From contig NZ_JAIZBG010000001.1 in NCBI RefSeq assembly GCF_022267325.1, forward strand, positions 3,105,001-3,169,000: a stretch of 64,000 nt of DNA. The letters are read 5' to 3'. The notes beneath the pieces were generated by a model that did not search any database, was not told the DNA's origin, and worked only from the letters and a program-made list of their open reading frames with translations. The DNA is from Leptospira sanjuanensis (lineage in GTDB: Bacteria; Spirochaetota; Leptospiria; Leptospirales; Leptospiraceae). The position numbers and the translations under genes are program-made. This document shows positions 31,856-44,053 of this stretch, one piece after another (position 1 is the first letter of the stretch; each line of letters begins with the position of its first letter).

Positions 31856-31960
31856 CTACAGCGTAAAGCGGGGTCCCGGTGGCCAGACGACCACCACAAG
31901 CACGAGCCACACCATTACGGTGACGAGAGTATCTTGTGTTGTTACGCGATTGAGATTCAT
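31856..31960 (-). CDS. ilv leader peptide (34 aa)
   Basis: The ORF starts MNLNRVTTQDTLVTVMVW and continues LVLVVVVWPPGPRFTL then TAG. It has eleven Val-type codons or neighbouring Leu codons clustered in residues 12-25 (a run LVLVVVV) and no Ile. It lies 27 bases before an intrinsic terminator that precedes ilvB. This matches the ilvBN-type attenuator of enterobacteria, where the control codons are Val and Leu. It likely senses charged Val- and Leu-tRNA. No strong Shine-Dalgarno is obvious. Confidence 0.85.
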   Translation of the reverse strand: MNLNRVTTQDTLVTVMVWLVLVVVVWPPGPRFTL

Positions 31961-32201
31961 AAAATTGAGTTCTGCCGCCAACTTATCCGAATGTTATTTT
32001 CGTTAGCAAGCGCTTTTTTAAACCGATCTATAAAATAAAGAGCATTCTCCATTTTACTTTCAAATTTGAATTCTATTTCTTTCTTTTTTGCGTTCCCTTC
32101 CACAGACATTCGATGGAAATCCTGCTTTCTAAACTTCCTTCTTCCGTTAGAATTGGTTCTTCTCATATATTCTCGAAATTGAATGGATTAGGAAAACTCA
32201 A

Positions 32202-32717
32202 ATGGCACAAGTCACTCTCAAAGGCAATCCGGTTCCGCTGGAAGGAAAGATTCCTTCTCCCGGTGAAAAGGCTCCCGACTTCAAAGCGATCAAACAAGAT
32301 CTTTCCGAGTTTGGTCTCAAAGACTACGCGGGGAAAGTGAAAATTCTCGTGGCGGTTCCGAGCCTGGACACTTCGGTCTGTGCGATCGAAACCAAGGTCT
32401 TCAACGAAAAAGCGGCCGGACTTTCGGACGTCGCGACCCTCATCATTTCCGGAGATCTTCCGTTTGCGATGAAACGTTTTTGTTCCACCGAAGGAATCAA
32501 TTCTCCGAACCTCGTGACAGGATCGCAGTATCGCGACTTTTCCTTTTCCAAAGCGTACGGAACTCATATCGCCGACGGGCCTCTGAAAGGACTTTCCGCG
32601 AGGGCCGTGTTCGTCGTGGATAAATCGGATACGGTGCGTTATGTGGAGCTTGTTCCCGAGATCGGTTCCGAACCGAATTACGCGGCCGCTCTTGCGGCAG
32701 CCAACGCTGCGCTTTAA
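32202..32717 (+). CDS. tpx: Thiol peroxidase
   Basis: A 171-residue 2-Cys atypical peroxiredoxin. Peroxidatic Cys60 lies in [17 protein letters not shown] and resolving Cys94 in MKRFCSTEG, the standard Tpx positions. [18 protein letters not shown] and YVELVPEIG are also typical. It reduces peroxides with thioredoxin. GGAAAA precedes the ATG by a few bases. It is divergent from the ilv leader and convergent with the dehydrogenase gene. Confidence 0.96.
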   Translation: MAQVTLKGNPVPLEGKIPSPGEKAPDFKAIKQDLSEFGLKDYAGKVKILVAVPSLDTSVCAIETKVFNEKAAGLSDVATLIISGDLPFAMKRFCSTEGINSPNLVTGSQYRDFSFSKAYGTHIADGPLKGLSARAVFVVDKSDTVRYVELVPEIGSEPNYAAALAAANAAL

Positions 32718-32727
32718 AAATCGAATC

Positions 32728-33828
32728 TCAAAACCGTCTCTCGATTACGACCTTGGGTCCGAAATCCATCAGAGCTTCCGGAGCTTCTTCCCAGGAAGAA
32801 GTCAAGGTCGTAATCTTGTGGGGACAGAAATGCGGATTTTCCGTCAAAGGAAGTAAATCGTGCAAACACGGTTGAACGTTAACCCTTCCGGTGGAAAACG
32901 TAATTCCTCTTCCGTACATTTCCAACAAAGGAATCGAAGTCTTCTTACTGTAGTAAATTCCCACACTCGTACAATGACCTCCCGGCAAAAGGGATCGGAG
33001 AGCGAACGCAAGTCCGTCCTCATTCGCGCTCGCATCCACGGTAATCGGATATTGAATCACAGGTTCGGGATATTTTTTAGTGAGGACCGAGGCTCCTAAC
33101 TCCGAAGCGATTCTGATTCTCTGCGGTTCATCGTCGACATAGGTTACGGGCGAACCCATCGCAAGGGCGATCATGACGGAATAAAGACCGACACTTTTGG
33201 CTCCGCCGCCCACGACTAAAACGGGACTTCCCGGATTTCGTTTTAAAAAAGGCGCAACGGTTCTATAACCGTCCGGAATATTATCGCTCATACTCGCGGC
33301 ATCGGCGGGAGAAAGCGACTTCGGCAAAGGAATCAGCATATAATCGGCAAACGGAACTCGAACCAGATCCGAAAAGGCTCCACCCCATTTTTTTCCTCCA
33401 AGATCTCCGAAACCGTACATCGATCTCGCCGGAACCCCGGTGCAGCTATTGGTCAAACCTTGTCTGCATCGATCGCATTTTCCGCAGGCGATCTGAAACG
33501 CGACGATCACACGATCTCCTTCTTTTACGTTCTTCACCTTGTCCCCGACTTGTTTTACTTGAGCGACGAATTCGTGTCCGAACGCATATGGACCGCGAAA
33601 CGGCGCTTTTCCTAAAGCGGTGTTGGAAATCAGACCGTGCGCGTGATTTCGTATCCAATGAAGAAGTTTTCCTCGAAACGGCGCCTCGCCTTGCAAAATC
33701 GCCAGATCCAAATCGCATCTCGCGACCGCAAGCGGTTCCACCAAAGCGTCGTCGTCGCTTTCCAACCGAGGTTCCGGAACATCCCACCATTCCAATATGC
33801 CGGGGCGAATAAACGTAAGTTGTCGCAT
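32728..33828 (-). CDS. Zinc-containing alcohol dehydrogenase family protein
   Basis: A 366-residue MDR-family dehydrogenase. The structural zinc site is CGKCDRCRQGLTNSC, the catalytic zinc ligands are Cys in VARCDLD and His-Glu in GHEFVAQV, and VLVVGGGAKSVGLYSVMIALAMGSPVTYVDD is the NAD(P) fold. It is related to glutathione-independent formaldehyde or threonine dehydrogenase-like enzymes, without a certain substrate. GGAGA precedes the ATG at 33828; the upstream extension is not supported. Paired palindromes at 33841-33889 overlap its promoter. Confidence 0.88.
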   Translation of the reverse strand: MRQLTFIRPGILEWWDVPEPRLESDDDALVEPLAVARCDLDLAILQGEAPFRGKLLHWIRNHAHGLISNTALGKAPFRGPYAFGHEFVAQVKQVGDKVKNVKEGDRVIVAFQIACGKCDRCRQGLTNSCTGVPARSMYGFGDLGGKKWGGAFSDLVRVPFADYMLIPLPKSLSPADAASMSDNIPDGYRTVAPFLKRNPGSPVLVVGGGAKSVGLYSVMIALAMGSPVTYVDDEPQRIRIASELGASVLTKKYPEPVIQYPITVDASANEDGLAFALRSLLPGGHCTSVGIYYSKKTSIPLLEMYGRGITFSTGRVNVQPCLHDLLPLTENPHFCPHKITTLTSSWEEAPEALMDFGPKVVIERRF

Positions 33829-33840
33829 TCGAATTCTCCA

Positions 33841-33889
33841 TAGACCAACAAGTCTATCCAAACTAAAAACGAACAGACAAGTCTGTCTA
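33841..33889. promoter_or_regulatory. Paired inverted-repeat operators upstream of alcohol dehydrogenase
   Basis: TAGACCAACAAGTCTA (33841-33856) and CAGACAAGTCTGTCTA (33874-33889) share the layout (T/C)AGAC-N6-GTCT(A/G), with starts 33 bases apart, about three helical turns. ACAGACAAGTCTGT (33873-33886) is a perfect palindrome. They lie just upstream of the start of the dehydrogenase gene. The regulator is not in the immediate neighbourhood. Confidence 0.6.
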
Positions 33890-33910
33890 TATTTAAATTC
33901 CGAAATGCAC

Positions 33911-33959
33911 AAAAAAATCCTTTGAAGTTTAGGCGTTGTCGCCTACCTCAAAGGATTTT
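33911..33959 (-). terminator. Terminator after aldehyde dehydrogenase
   Basis: AATCCTTTGAAGTTTAGGCG and CGCCTACCTCAAAGGATT form a long stem with small mismatches around a short loop. On the minus strand it is followed by a seven-T run. It lies 54 bases after the aldehyde dehydrogenase stop. Confidence 0.85.
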
Positions 33960-34012
33960 CATAAACCGCCGGCTTCCGAATGCGGTAAGCCGGAAGAATT
34001 TTTCCTATCGAC

Positions 34013-35494
<1,482 letters not shown>

Positions 35495-36021
35495 CGGAAG
35501 CGGCTCCTTAGATCTAGTTCTGGGATTGAAATTCGGGAATAAACCCGATTAGGCGGCCCCATTCTATCATCGCGGAATCGGAAAGCAATTCTTTTTATAG
35601 GCGTTTCAGTCCCTATTCCTTAAGTAGACCGTTTGGATCGGATAACCGTTCCAAGGGATGAAATAAGTCCCAAGTTTCCCGGAGCGTTTTCCGCTAGGAA
35701 AAATCGAACGGAATTTCGGCGATTTTCACATACGTTAGACGTTACGGCCGCCCAACAACGCAACTTATATTATAAGTTGCGACTTCGCATTAACGGATTT
35801 GCGATGCCGATCGCAACCAAGGGAGAATTGTATGCGCCGGCGAGGATTCAGTTTAAGAACGAAAAGGAAATGAGACGGAATAAAATTCAAATTCCTTAAC
35901 AAAGATTTCTTTCATGAATCATAAAAACGGAATAGAATTAGGAAATATTTTTCCAGGAATTTCCATGCGGGATTTCCGATGACTTGACAAGAAAAGAACG
36001 CACACGGAAGAATCAAACTAT
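35495..36021. other. Gene-free stretch with perfect palindrome
   Basis: About 530 bases between divergent genes. The only clear structure is CGCAACTTATA, T, TATAAGTTGCG at 35759-35781, a perfect 11-base inverted repeat with a one-base centre. An 88-codon ORF covers part of it, with no recognisable features. Confidence 0.5.
35759..35781. repeat. Perfect 11-bp inverted repeat
   Basis: Exact dyad symmetry around a single central base, with no T-run on either side. It could be a dimeric regulator's operator or a remnant of a mobile-element end. It lies 241 bases upstream of the HDOD gene and 265 bases from the aldehyde dehydrogenase start. Confidence 0.5.
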
Positions 36022-37548
<1,527 letters not shown>

Positions 37549-37581
37549 GGGAAACCGCCTCTCCGGGCAGTTCGAGAACGA

Positions 37582-37605
37582 CGAAAAAAATCCGATTTTT
37601 TTTCG
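37582..37605 (+). terminator. Terminator after HDOD gene
   Basis: CGAAAAAAAT, CCG, ATTTTTTTTCG forms a stem of about ten pairs ending in T-run, 34 bases after the stop codon. Its A-T-rich stem is weak, but the placement fits. Confidence 0.55.
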
Positions 37606-37863
37606 AAAAAACGCAAACGATTTCCCGGCGGTTTGTTAAAGTTGAAGCAGAATCCGTAATTTATTATATTTTAAAATTCGAATCCGTTTTCGCCGTAAAT
37701 AGGCCGTCTCCCCTTAAAAGCCTATTTTCCGTCATTTATTGAAAATTTAATCCGACATCGTTTTATACCTGTTCGCTTAACAAAATACACCGTTCGGACT
37801 ATTGCCCCCGTTATTCCGACATGCGAGAATAGGTCTCGTTAAGGCGACATGCCGGAGGGGACG
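37606..37863. other. Upstream region of lruC
   Basis: About 260 bases between the HDOD terminator and the LruC-type gene. It holds the second copy of the 20-base repeat (37746-37765) and a GGAGGGG ribosome-binding site close to the start codon. No gene is visible. The promoter cannot be placed with confidence. Confidence 0.5.
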
Positions 37864-39150
37864 ATGAAAGGGTTTCAAAAAATAACGGGGACGGTTCTGG
37901 CGGGGGTTCTTCTTTTCGGAGCGAACGCTTGCACGAATTCACAGGATCCCAATCTTCTCTGGCTCCTGAGCGCTACGCAGCCGAATCCTTCGGCCGCTCC
38001 GGACGGAGAGCAACCGTTCAGCATCGTCATCAACGACGAAACGGCTCCGGTGGATTTCGTCTTCGATACGACCAAAACGGTGAACGTAAACATCCAGGTT
38101 TTAAGTCCCGAATCTCCCGTCTCGGGAAGTTTAGTACAAATCTTTAATATAGATAACACCGCTCAGAAATCGATCTTCCGCGCGGCGACCTCCGAAAACG
38201 GAGAAGTCAAAGGAAGTTTTACGATCGACGAAGCGACCCGCAAGGTTTTCCTCAAAGTGGAAGCCTTCGGTCAACTCTACGAAGCGGAAGTGGAAATCAT
38301 CAACTCGTACAGCATTTCCAGAAGAATCACGGTCGTCATCAAAGGAAACAACGTGATTCTCCCCGATACGGACGGGGACGGAATCGTGGATCGGGACGAC
38401 ACGTATCCGAACGATCCGACCCGCGCTTCCACGTTTCGTTATCCTACCGAAGGATATTACACGATTTCTTACGAAGACTTATATCCGGCTCAGGGAGACG
38501 CGGACTTCAACGACTACAACGTTCGAGTCGTGTTTGAAGAGGACTGGAACGCCAAGGGTGAAGTCGCGAGAGTTCGCGCCAACTTCACACACGTGGCGAA
38601 AGGCGCGGGTTACAACCATACTCTGCATCTTACGATTCCGGGAATCACCGCTTCTTCGTATGCTCTGACTCGATACGGTTTTGACGGAACTACGGTAGAA
38701 TCCAACACGACCGGAAACGATACGGCGATTTCATCTCTCGAAATTCTCCCCAGATCCAATACGACGATTCAATCCTCGAACTCGGCGAGAAACAACACTA
38801 CGTTCAAAAAAGGCAAGTCCGCGAATCTGGAAGTCGTTTTACAAAATGCGATCAACCGCGTAAGCTTAGGTCCGGCTCCGTACGATACCTTCGTCAAAGT
38901 CATCAACACGAACAAGGAAATCCACTTTCCGAGAAGATACTTCGACGCGCAGGGAAAGGATATTTATCTGGATTCCACAGGATTCCCTTGGGCGCTTTTG
39001 GTTCCGGGAAATTTTCTCTGGCCCTATGAAAGCACGGATATCCGTAAATCCTATCCTTCTTTCAAACCTTGGTATGAATCCTCAGGAAACACGAACCAAG
39101 ACTGGTATCTCAGTCCGGTATCTTCCGAGGTTTTCCCCGCTACGAATTGA
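37864..39150 (+). CDS. lruC: LruC-domain lipoprotein
   Basis: A 428-residue predicted lipoprotein. The signal peptide MKGFQKITGTVLAGVLLFGA ends in NAC with Cys23 as the lipid-attachment site. A beta-sandwich-like region follows (residues 50-150), then a calcium-type DTDGDGIVDRDDTYPNDP repeat and the LruC domain beginning YTISYEDLYPAQGDADFNDYNVRVVFEE. LruC of L. interrogans is an outer-membrane-associated antigen linked to uveitis; this looks like the orthologue, judging by size and domain order. GGAGGGG precedes the ATG at 37864, so the upstream ATG at 37849 is not used. A strong terminator follows. Confidence 0.85.
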   Translation: MKGFQKITGTVLAGVLLFGANACTNSQDPNLLWLLSATQPNPSAAPDGEQPFSIVINDETAPVDFVFDTTKTVNVNIQVLSPESPVSGSLVQIFNIDNTAQKSIFRAATSENGEVKGSFTIDEATRKVFLKVEAFGQLYEAEVEIINSYSISRRITVVIKGNNVILPDTDGDGIVDRDDTYPNDPTRASTFRYPTEGYYTISYEDLYPAQGDADFNDYNVRVVFEEDWNAKGEVARVRANFTHVAKGAGYNHTLHLTIPGITASSYALTRYGFDGTTVESNTTGNDTAISSLEILPRSNTTIQSSNSARNNTTFKKGKSANLEVVLQNAINRVSLGPAPYDTFVKVINTNKEIHFPRRYFDAQGKDIYLDSTGFPWALLVPGNFLWPYESTDIRKSYPSFKPWYESSGNTNQDWYLSPVSSEVFPATN

Positions 39151-39158
39151 ACTCATTT

Positions 39159-39192
39159 CCCCGGGATTTTCTTCCCGGGGCCTCTTTTTTTC
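39159..39192 (+). terminator. Terminator after lruC
   Basis: CCCCGGG and CCCGGGG pair perfectly around ATTTTCTT, followed by CCTCTTTTTTTC. It starts 8 bases after the stop codon. Confidence 0.9.
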
Positions 39193-39232
39193 TTTTCTTT
39201 CTCGCGCTGCCATGAGATTGTTTTAAGCTCTT

Positions 39233-40290
<1,058 letters not shown>

Positions 40291-40294
<4 letters not shown>

Positions 40295-40962
40295 AACCTG
40301 CAATCACAAAAGTATTCTTAGTCGACGATCACGCCATTCTCCGCGAAGGGCTGAAGATGATTCTTTCCGGACAAACCGGTTTTGAAATTTGCGGCGAGTC
40401 CGGAGACGCCGAAAAAGCCTTGGATCAAATCGGCAAATTGAATCCCGACTTGGTCATCACCGATATTTCGATGCCCGGCTTAAGCGGAATCGACCTCGTA
40501 AAGAATCTACGCAAATATTATCCGAACATACGCACCATCATTCTCTCCCGTCACGACAACAAAGAATACGTTCAAAAATTATTGGAGTTAGGAATCAACG
40601 GTTACGTTCTCAAAGACGACGCGGGGAACGACCTTCTGAGAGCGATCGAAGCGGTTCACAAAGGCGAAACGTATTTAAGTCCGGGGATCACCGCGCACTT
40701 TCTTTCCGGATTTGTCGGTTCGGGAAAACCGGGGGAAGAAAATCAAGACGCGAAGAAGGCGTTTTCCGTTCTTTCGGATCGCGAACGCGAGATTCTAAAA
40801 CTTGTGGCGGAAGGAAATTCCAACGAATCGATCGGCAAAATCTTGAGAATTTCTCCGGCTACGGTCAAAGTTCACCGCGCGAACATCATGAAAAAGCTAG
40901 ATCTCCATAAGGTTGCGGATTTGGTCATGTATGCGATCCGCGCTGGTTTGATCGAATCGTAA
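40291..40962 (+). CDS. NarL/LuxR-family response regulator
   Basis: A 223-residue regulator partnered with the kinase just upstream. Receiver domain: KVFLVDDHAILREGL, phosphoacceptor Asp58 in LVITDISMPGLSG, Thr/Ser region TIILSRHD and Lys in YVLKDDA. The C-terminal LuxR helix-turn-helix is LSDREREILKLVAEGNSNESIGKILRISPATVKVHRANIMKKLDLHKVADLVMYAIR. It overlaps the kinase stop by 4 bases, so the pair is one unit. Targets are unknown; the nearest candidates are lruC upstream and the exosortase genes downstream. Confidence 0.94.
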
Positions 40963-41391
40963 CCGCGAAAACGAAACGCCGATTCTAATACATTCAAACA
41001 TTATAATTTTCTCATTTTCATTTTGAGCGGGAGAATGACGGACGTTTTCTCTTGGATCGAAATTTATGTTTGCCGCAAAGCTGTTTTTTTAAAATCGAAC
41101 CCCTTTTCCATTCTCTTTTCGTTGTCGTTTAAAAAAAATCCGAAACGACAACGCGGCACGCCAATGGAACATCCGCTCCAAAGCAGGCCGATCCGCGCTA
41201 TCAATCCGACCGTTTCCCGGTAAAAAAAGCGTTCGCAGGCTGACCTTGTTTGTTATAGGAAGGAATAGTTTTCAGAGGGGAAACTTCGCGTCGTCAAGCA
41301 CCTGAGTGCTTGGAAACGAACACTCAAACGGGCGAATCTTTCCTGTTTTTTCGGTATATTTGAATCCTACTTAGGAAGGAAAACAATCGTT
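40963..41391. other. Gene-free stretch before exosortase operon
   Basis: About 430 bases. A hairpin CAAGCAC-CTGA-GTGCTTG (41295-41312) lies 80 bases upstream of the first gene of the exosortase operon, with no T-run. AAGGAAAA near 41375 provides the ribosome-binding site. A 66-codon ORF at 41023-41223 has no features of a real gene. Confidence 0.5.
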
Positions 41392-44043
41392 ATGGCGATC
41401 GGCAAAAAAATTCAAGACTACTTTTTAGGCGAAGTGAATCTTTTAGGATTCAAAATACACAACAGGATATTGGCGATCTTCGGATTGATCGGGATCATTT
41501 TGACTCTGATCGGTGTCGCGTACGGAATTATGGAACTCAGCTGGAGAATTCAATACCACCCTTCGGAGTTCGCCAACTTTCTCTTTTTCGGATTTCTTGC
41601 GATCGTATTCTTTTCTCTTTTTTCCCTTCTTCTTTACGCGTTGTTTCCGAGTTACAAACCGTTTTTGATCTTCACTTTGATTCTTTCGGCGATCTGTTTT
41701 ACCGCGAATTCGTACATCCTCAATCACGAGGTCTTCCCTCCGTTCACGGAAAGAACCGTATGGGCTCTTTGGATTTCGTTTTTTTTGCTGGCCGCTTCGC
41801 TGATCCAGGAGCGGATTCATCCGATTGTGTTGTTGTTTTTTCAACCCTTCTTAGTGATGGGCGCGTTTATCTCGCTTTCGTTCGCGCTCGTATTGGCGCC
41901 CGTAATGATTTTCAGTTGGGTTTTAGTTTGGATGGCGGGATTAGGTTTTCTTCCCTACGGTCCTTTGTTCGCGATGACCGCATTCGGAAAAGCGGTTCAT
42001 AAGATTCATTCTTCCTTTCCGAGAGAGAATCTAAAACGAATTTCGGCAGCCTTGATTTTAGGAACGACGGTTCTTCTTTTGAGTTACAGCGTTTATTATT
42101 TTTTCCAATGGAAACACGCGGAGCATATTCTTACCAAACCCGAAACGATCCAAGGTCATAACCGCATCGATGCGGATTTACCCGAGTGGGTTCAAAAAGC
42201 GGCGCATCTCCGTGTCAATCACGTGACCGAAATGGCGCTGCAGCCGGATCGCAGATCGGCGATGGGTTTGTTCGCGGCGCAAAGTCAATTCGATCCGCTC
42301 GCGTATTTCGCTTCGCAGGGTTTTCTTTCTCTCTTTCGCTCCGACGCAGAACAAAGGATCACAGCCGAGGACGCGGGAAAAATTCTCCATCTTCTATTCG
42401 GAAAATCGCATGCGTTTTTGGATCGTCTTTGGAGAGGAACTTCGCTCATTACGACGGATATGGATTCGCACGTTCAGATTCATCCCGAACTCAGAGTGTC
42501 TTACACCGAAACGACTCTTTCCATTTATAACGAGAATTCTTCCTCTCATACTTGGGTCGGTTTGGGCACTTGGAATTCCTCTCCCGAAGAGGCGATTTAT
42601 ACGATCACCGTTCCTCCGGGAAGCATCTGCACGAAACTTTCCCTTTGGATCGACGGCGAGGAAAGACCGGCGAGGCTGACTTTCAAATCAACGGCGCATA
42701 ACGCGTATCAGACGATCGTAGGCGGGGAAAGAAGGGACCCTTCTTATGTCGAATGGCTGGACGGAAATCGTCTGCGCCTGCGAGTATTTCCGGTGACCCC
42801 GGAAAATTATAGAATGGTCCGTATCGGAATCGTTTCGCCTCTCAAGGCGGAGCTTACATCCGATGGAAAAGAAATTCTTTCCTATGAAAGAATCAAAATC
42901 GAAGGTCCGGTTGCCGATTTTGCGGATCAAAAGGTGAACGTGGATTTGTTTTCCAACGCGCCGATCGAACTCGACTCGAACGGAATTTCTCTCAAGGAAA
43001 AAGTCGTGTCGGATTCGCAAGTGCGTCAATGGACCGGAAACTCCGGTTTTCGAGGCTGGTCGTTTTCCTTTCCGGCGACAAAACCGGGTGGAACGATTTC
43101 CGCCGGAGGCGTGACATACAACGTTCTTCCGGAACAAACCGCGATCAAAGACTTTCAACCCGATCGTGCTCTTGTCGTATTAAATTCTTCGCTTTCCCGT
43201 TCGACTTGGAAAGAAGTCGTTCAAAAAATTTACGACTCCGGAATTCCGGTTACGATTCTTACCAACGAATGGTTTTATACGAAAGACGCGGATAAGGCGA
43301 TGAGGTATTTGGACGAATGCGAAATTCCCGCCTTCAATCTGTTTCCGCTGCACTTGGATTCAATTTCGGAAACTTCTAAGATCGCCGGAAAAAATCCTCT
43401 GTGGATCGTATCGGGTGAGAATCAATCGATCCCTTTGGGAGAACTCAGAGGTTCTGCCCGATTTGAAGGGATTCAAAGCGCCGCAGGCAAACGGAGCGAG
43501 CCGCATAAGATCGCGATCCTCAACGGAAAACGTTCCGAATACGTCGCGAGCCTAATCGATCTGAATCAAGTCGTGTCGGTCGCGGATAACGAAGACGAAC
43601 TCTTTGCGGTTCTCAAGAATAAACGAATCCGTTTGCCGATCGAAAAAGAAGGAATCGTATCCCTTCCTCACGCAAAACTCACTTTGGAAACGACGAACGG
43701 CTCGAACGTAAAACGTCCCGGAAGCGATCTGTTAATCCGAATGGCGATTCAAAGAAGGATTCTAAAACAACTCGGCAAACGATTCTTTGACCGTGATTTG
43801 GAAAACGGGGATCTCGTCGATTTAGCAAGAGACGCGATGGTCGTATCTCCCGTTTCCACTTTGATCGTATTGGAAACGGAAAACGACTACGATCGTTTCG
43901 GAATCAAAGCGGGCAAATCGGCGCTCGGACAAAGCAAACTCGAAGCGCCCGGCGCCGTTCCCGAACCGGAAGAATGGCTGTTGCTGGTCTGCGTCGTCTT
44001 CGGTTTGATCGTATATTTCAAAACGAGAAGACAATTCGCTTAA
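41392..44043 (+). CDS. VIT-domain protein with PEP-CTERM sorting signal
   Basis: An 883-residue membrane-anchored protein. Residues 1-245 hold about seven hydrophobic helices. Residues about 400-487 match the VIT domain: AIYTITVPPGSICTKLSLWIDG, AHNAYQTIVGGERRDPSYVEWLDGNRLRLRVFPVTP. A long polar region with a possible vWA-like fold follows (ALVVLNSSLSRSTWKEVVQKI). The extreme C-terminus is a classical sorting tail: PEP at 857-859, a hydrophobic helix (863-876), then KTRR. It belongs with the exosortase gene 10 bases downstream, whose likely substrate it is. Similar exosortase/VIT pairs (XrtN- or XrtK-type) are described in Bacteroidetes. Its job in the envelope is unknown. Confidence 0.85.
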   Translation: MAIGKKIQDYFLGEVNLLGFKIHNRILAIFGLIGIILTLIGVAYGIMELSWRIQYHPSEFANFLFFGFLAIVFFSLFSLLLYALFPSYKPFLIFTLILSAICFTANSYILNHEVFPPFTERTVWALWISFFLLAASLIQERIHPIVLLFFQPFLVMGAFISLSFALVLAPVMIFSWVLVWMAGLGFLPYGPLFAMTAFGKAVHKIHSSFPRENLKRISAALILGTTVLLLSYSVYYFFQWKHAEHILTKPETIQGHNRIDADLPEWVQKAAHLRVNHVTEMALQPDRRSAMGLFAAQSQFDPLAYFASQGFLSLFRSDAEQRITAEDAGKILHLLFGKSHAFLDRLWRGTSLITTDMDSHVQIHPELRVSYTETTLSIYNENSSSHTWVGLGTWNSSPEEAIYTITVPPGSICTKLSLWIDGEERPARLTFKSTAHNAYQTIVGGERRDPSYVEWLDGNRLRLRVFPVTPENYRMVRIGIVSPLKAELTSDGKEILSYERIKIEGPVADFADQKVNVDLFSNAPIELDSNGISLKEKVVSDSQVRQWTGNSGFRGWSFSFPATKPGGTISAGGVTYNVLPEQTAIKDFQPDRALVVLNSSLSRSTWKEVVQKIYDSGIPVTILTNEWFYTKDADKAMRYLDECEIPAFNLFPLHLDSISETSKIAGKNPLWIVSGENQSIPLGELRGSARFEGIQSAAGKRSEPHKIAILNGKRSEYVASLIDLNQVVSVADNEDELFAVLKNKRIRLPIEKEGIVSLPHAKLTLETTNGSNVKRPGSDLLIRMAIQRRILKQLGKRFFDRDLENGDLVDLARDAMVVSPVSTLIVLETENDYDRFGIKAGKSALGQSKLEAPGAVPEPEEWLLLVCVVFGLIVYFKTRRQFA

Positions 44044-44053
44044 CAAAAACGAT

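Noticed and set aside
31957..32166. 69-codon minus-strand ORF overlapping the ilv leader start
   Set aside because: It ends in the leader start codon by chance, has no domain, and covers what should be the ilvB promoter.
35633..35899. 88-codon ORF in the gene-free stretch upstream of the HDOD gene
   Set aside because: It reads through the perfect palindrome, has no family features and no ribosome-binding site.
41023..41223. 66-codon ORF upstream of the exosortase operon
   Set aside because: No recognisable motif, mixed composition, and no suitable ribosome-binding site.
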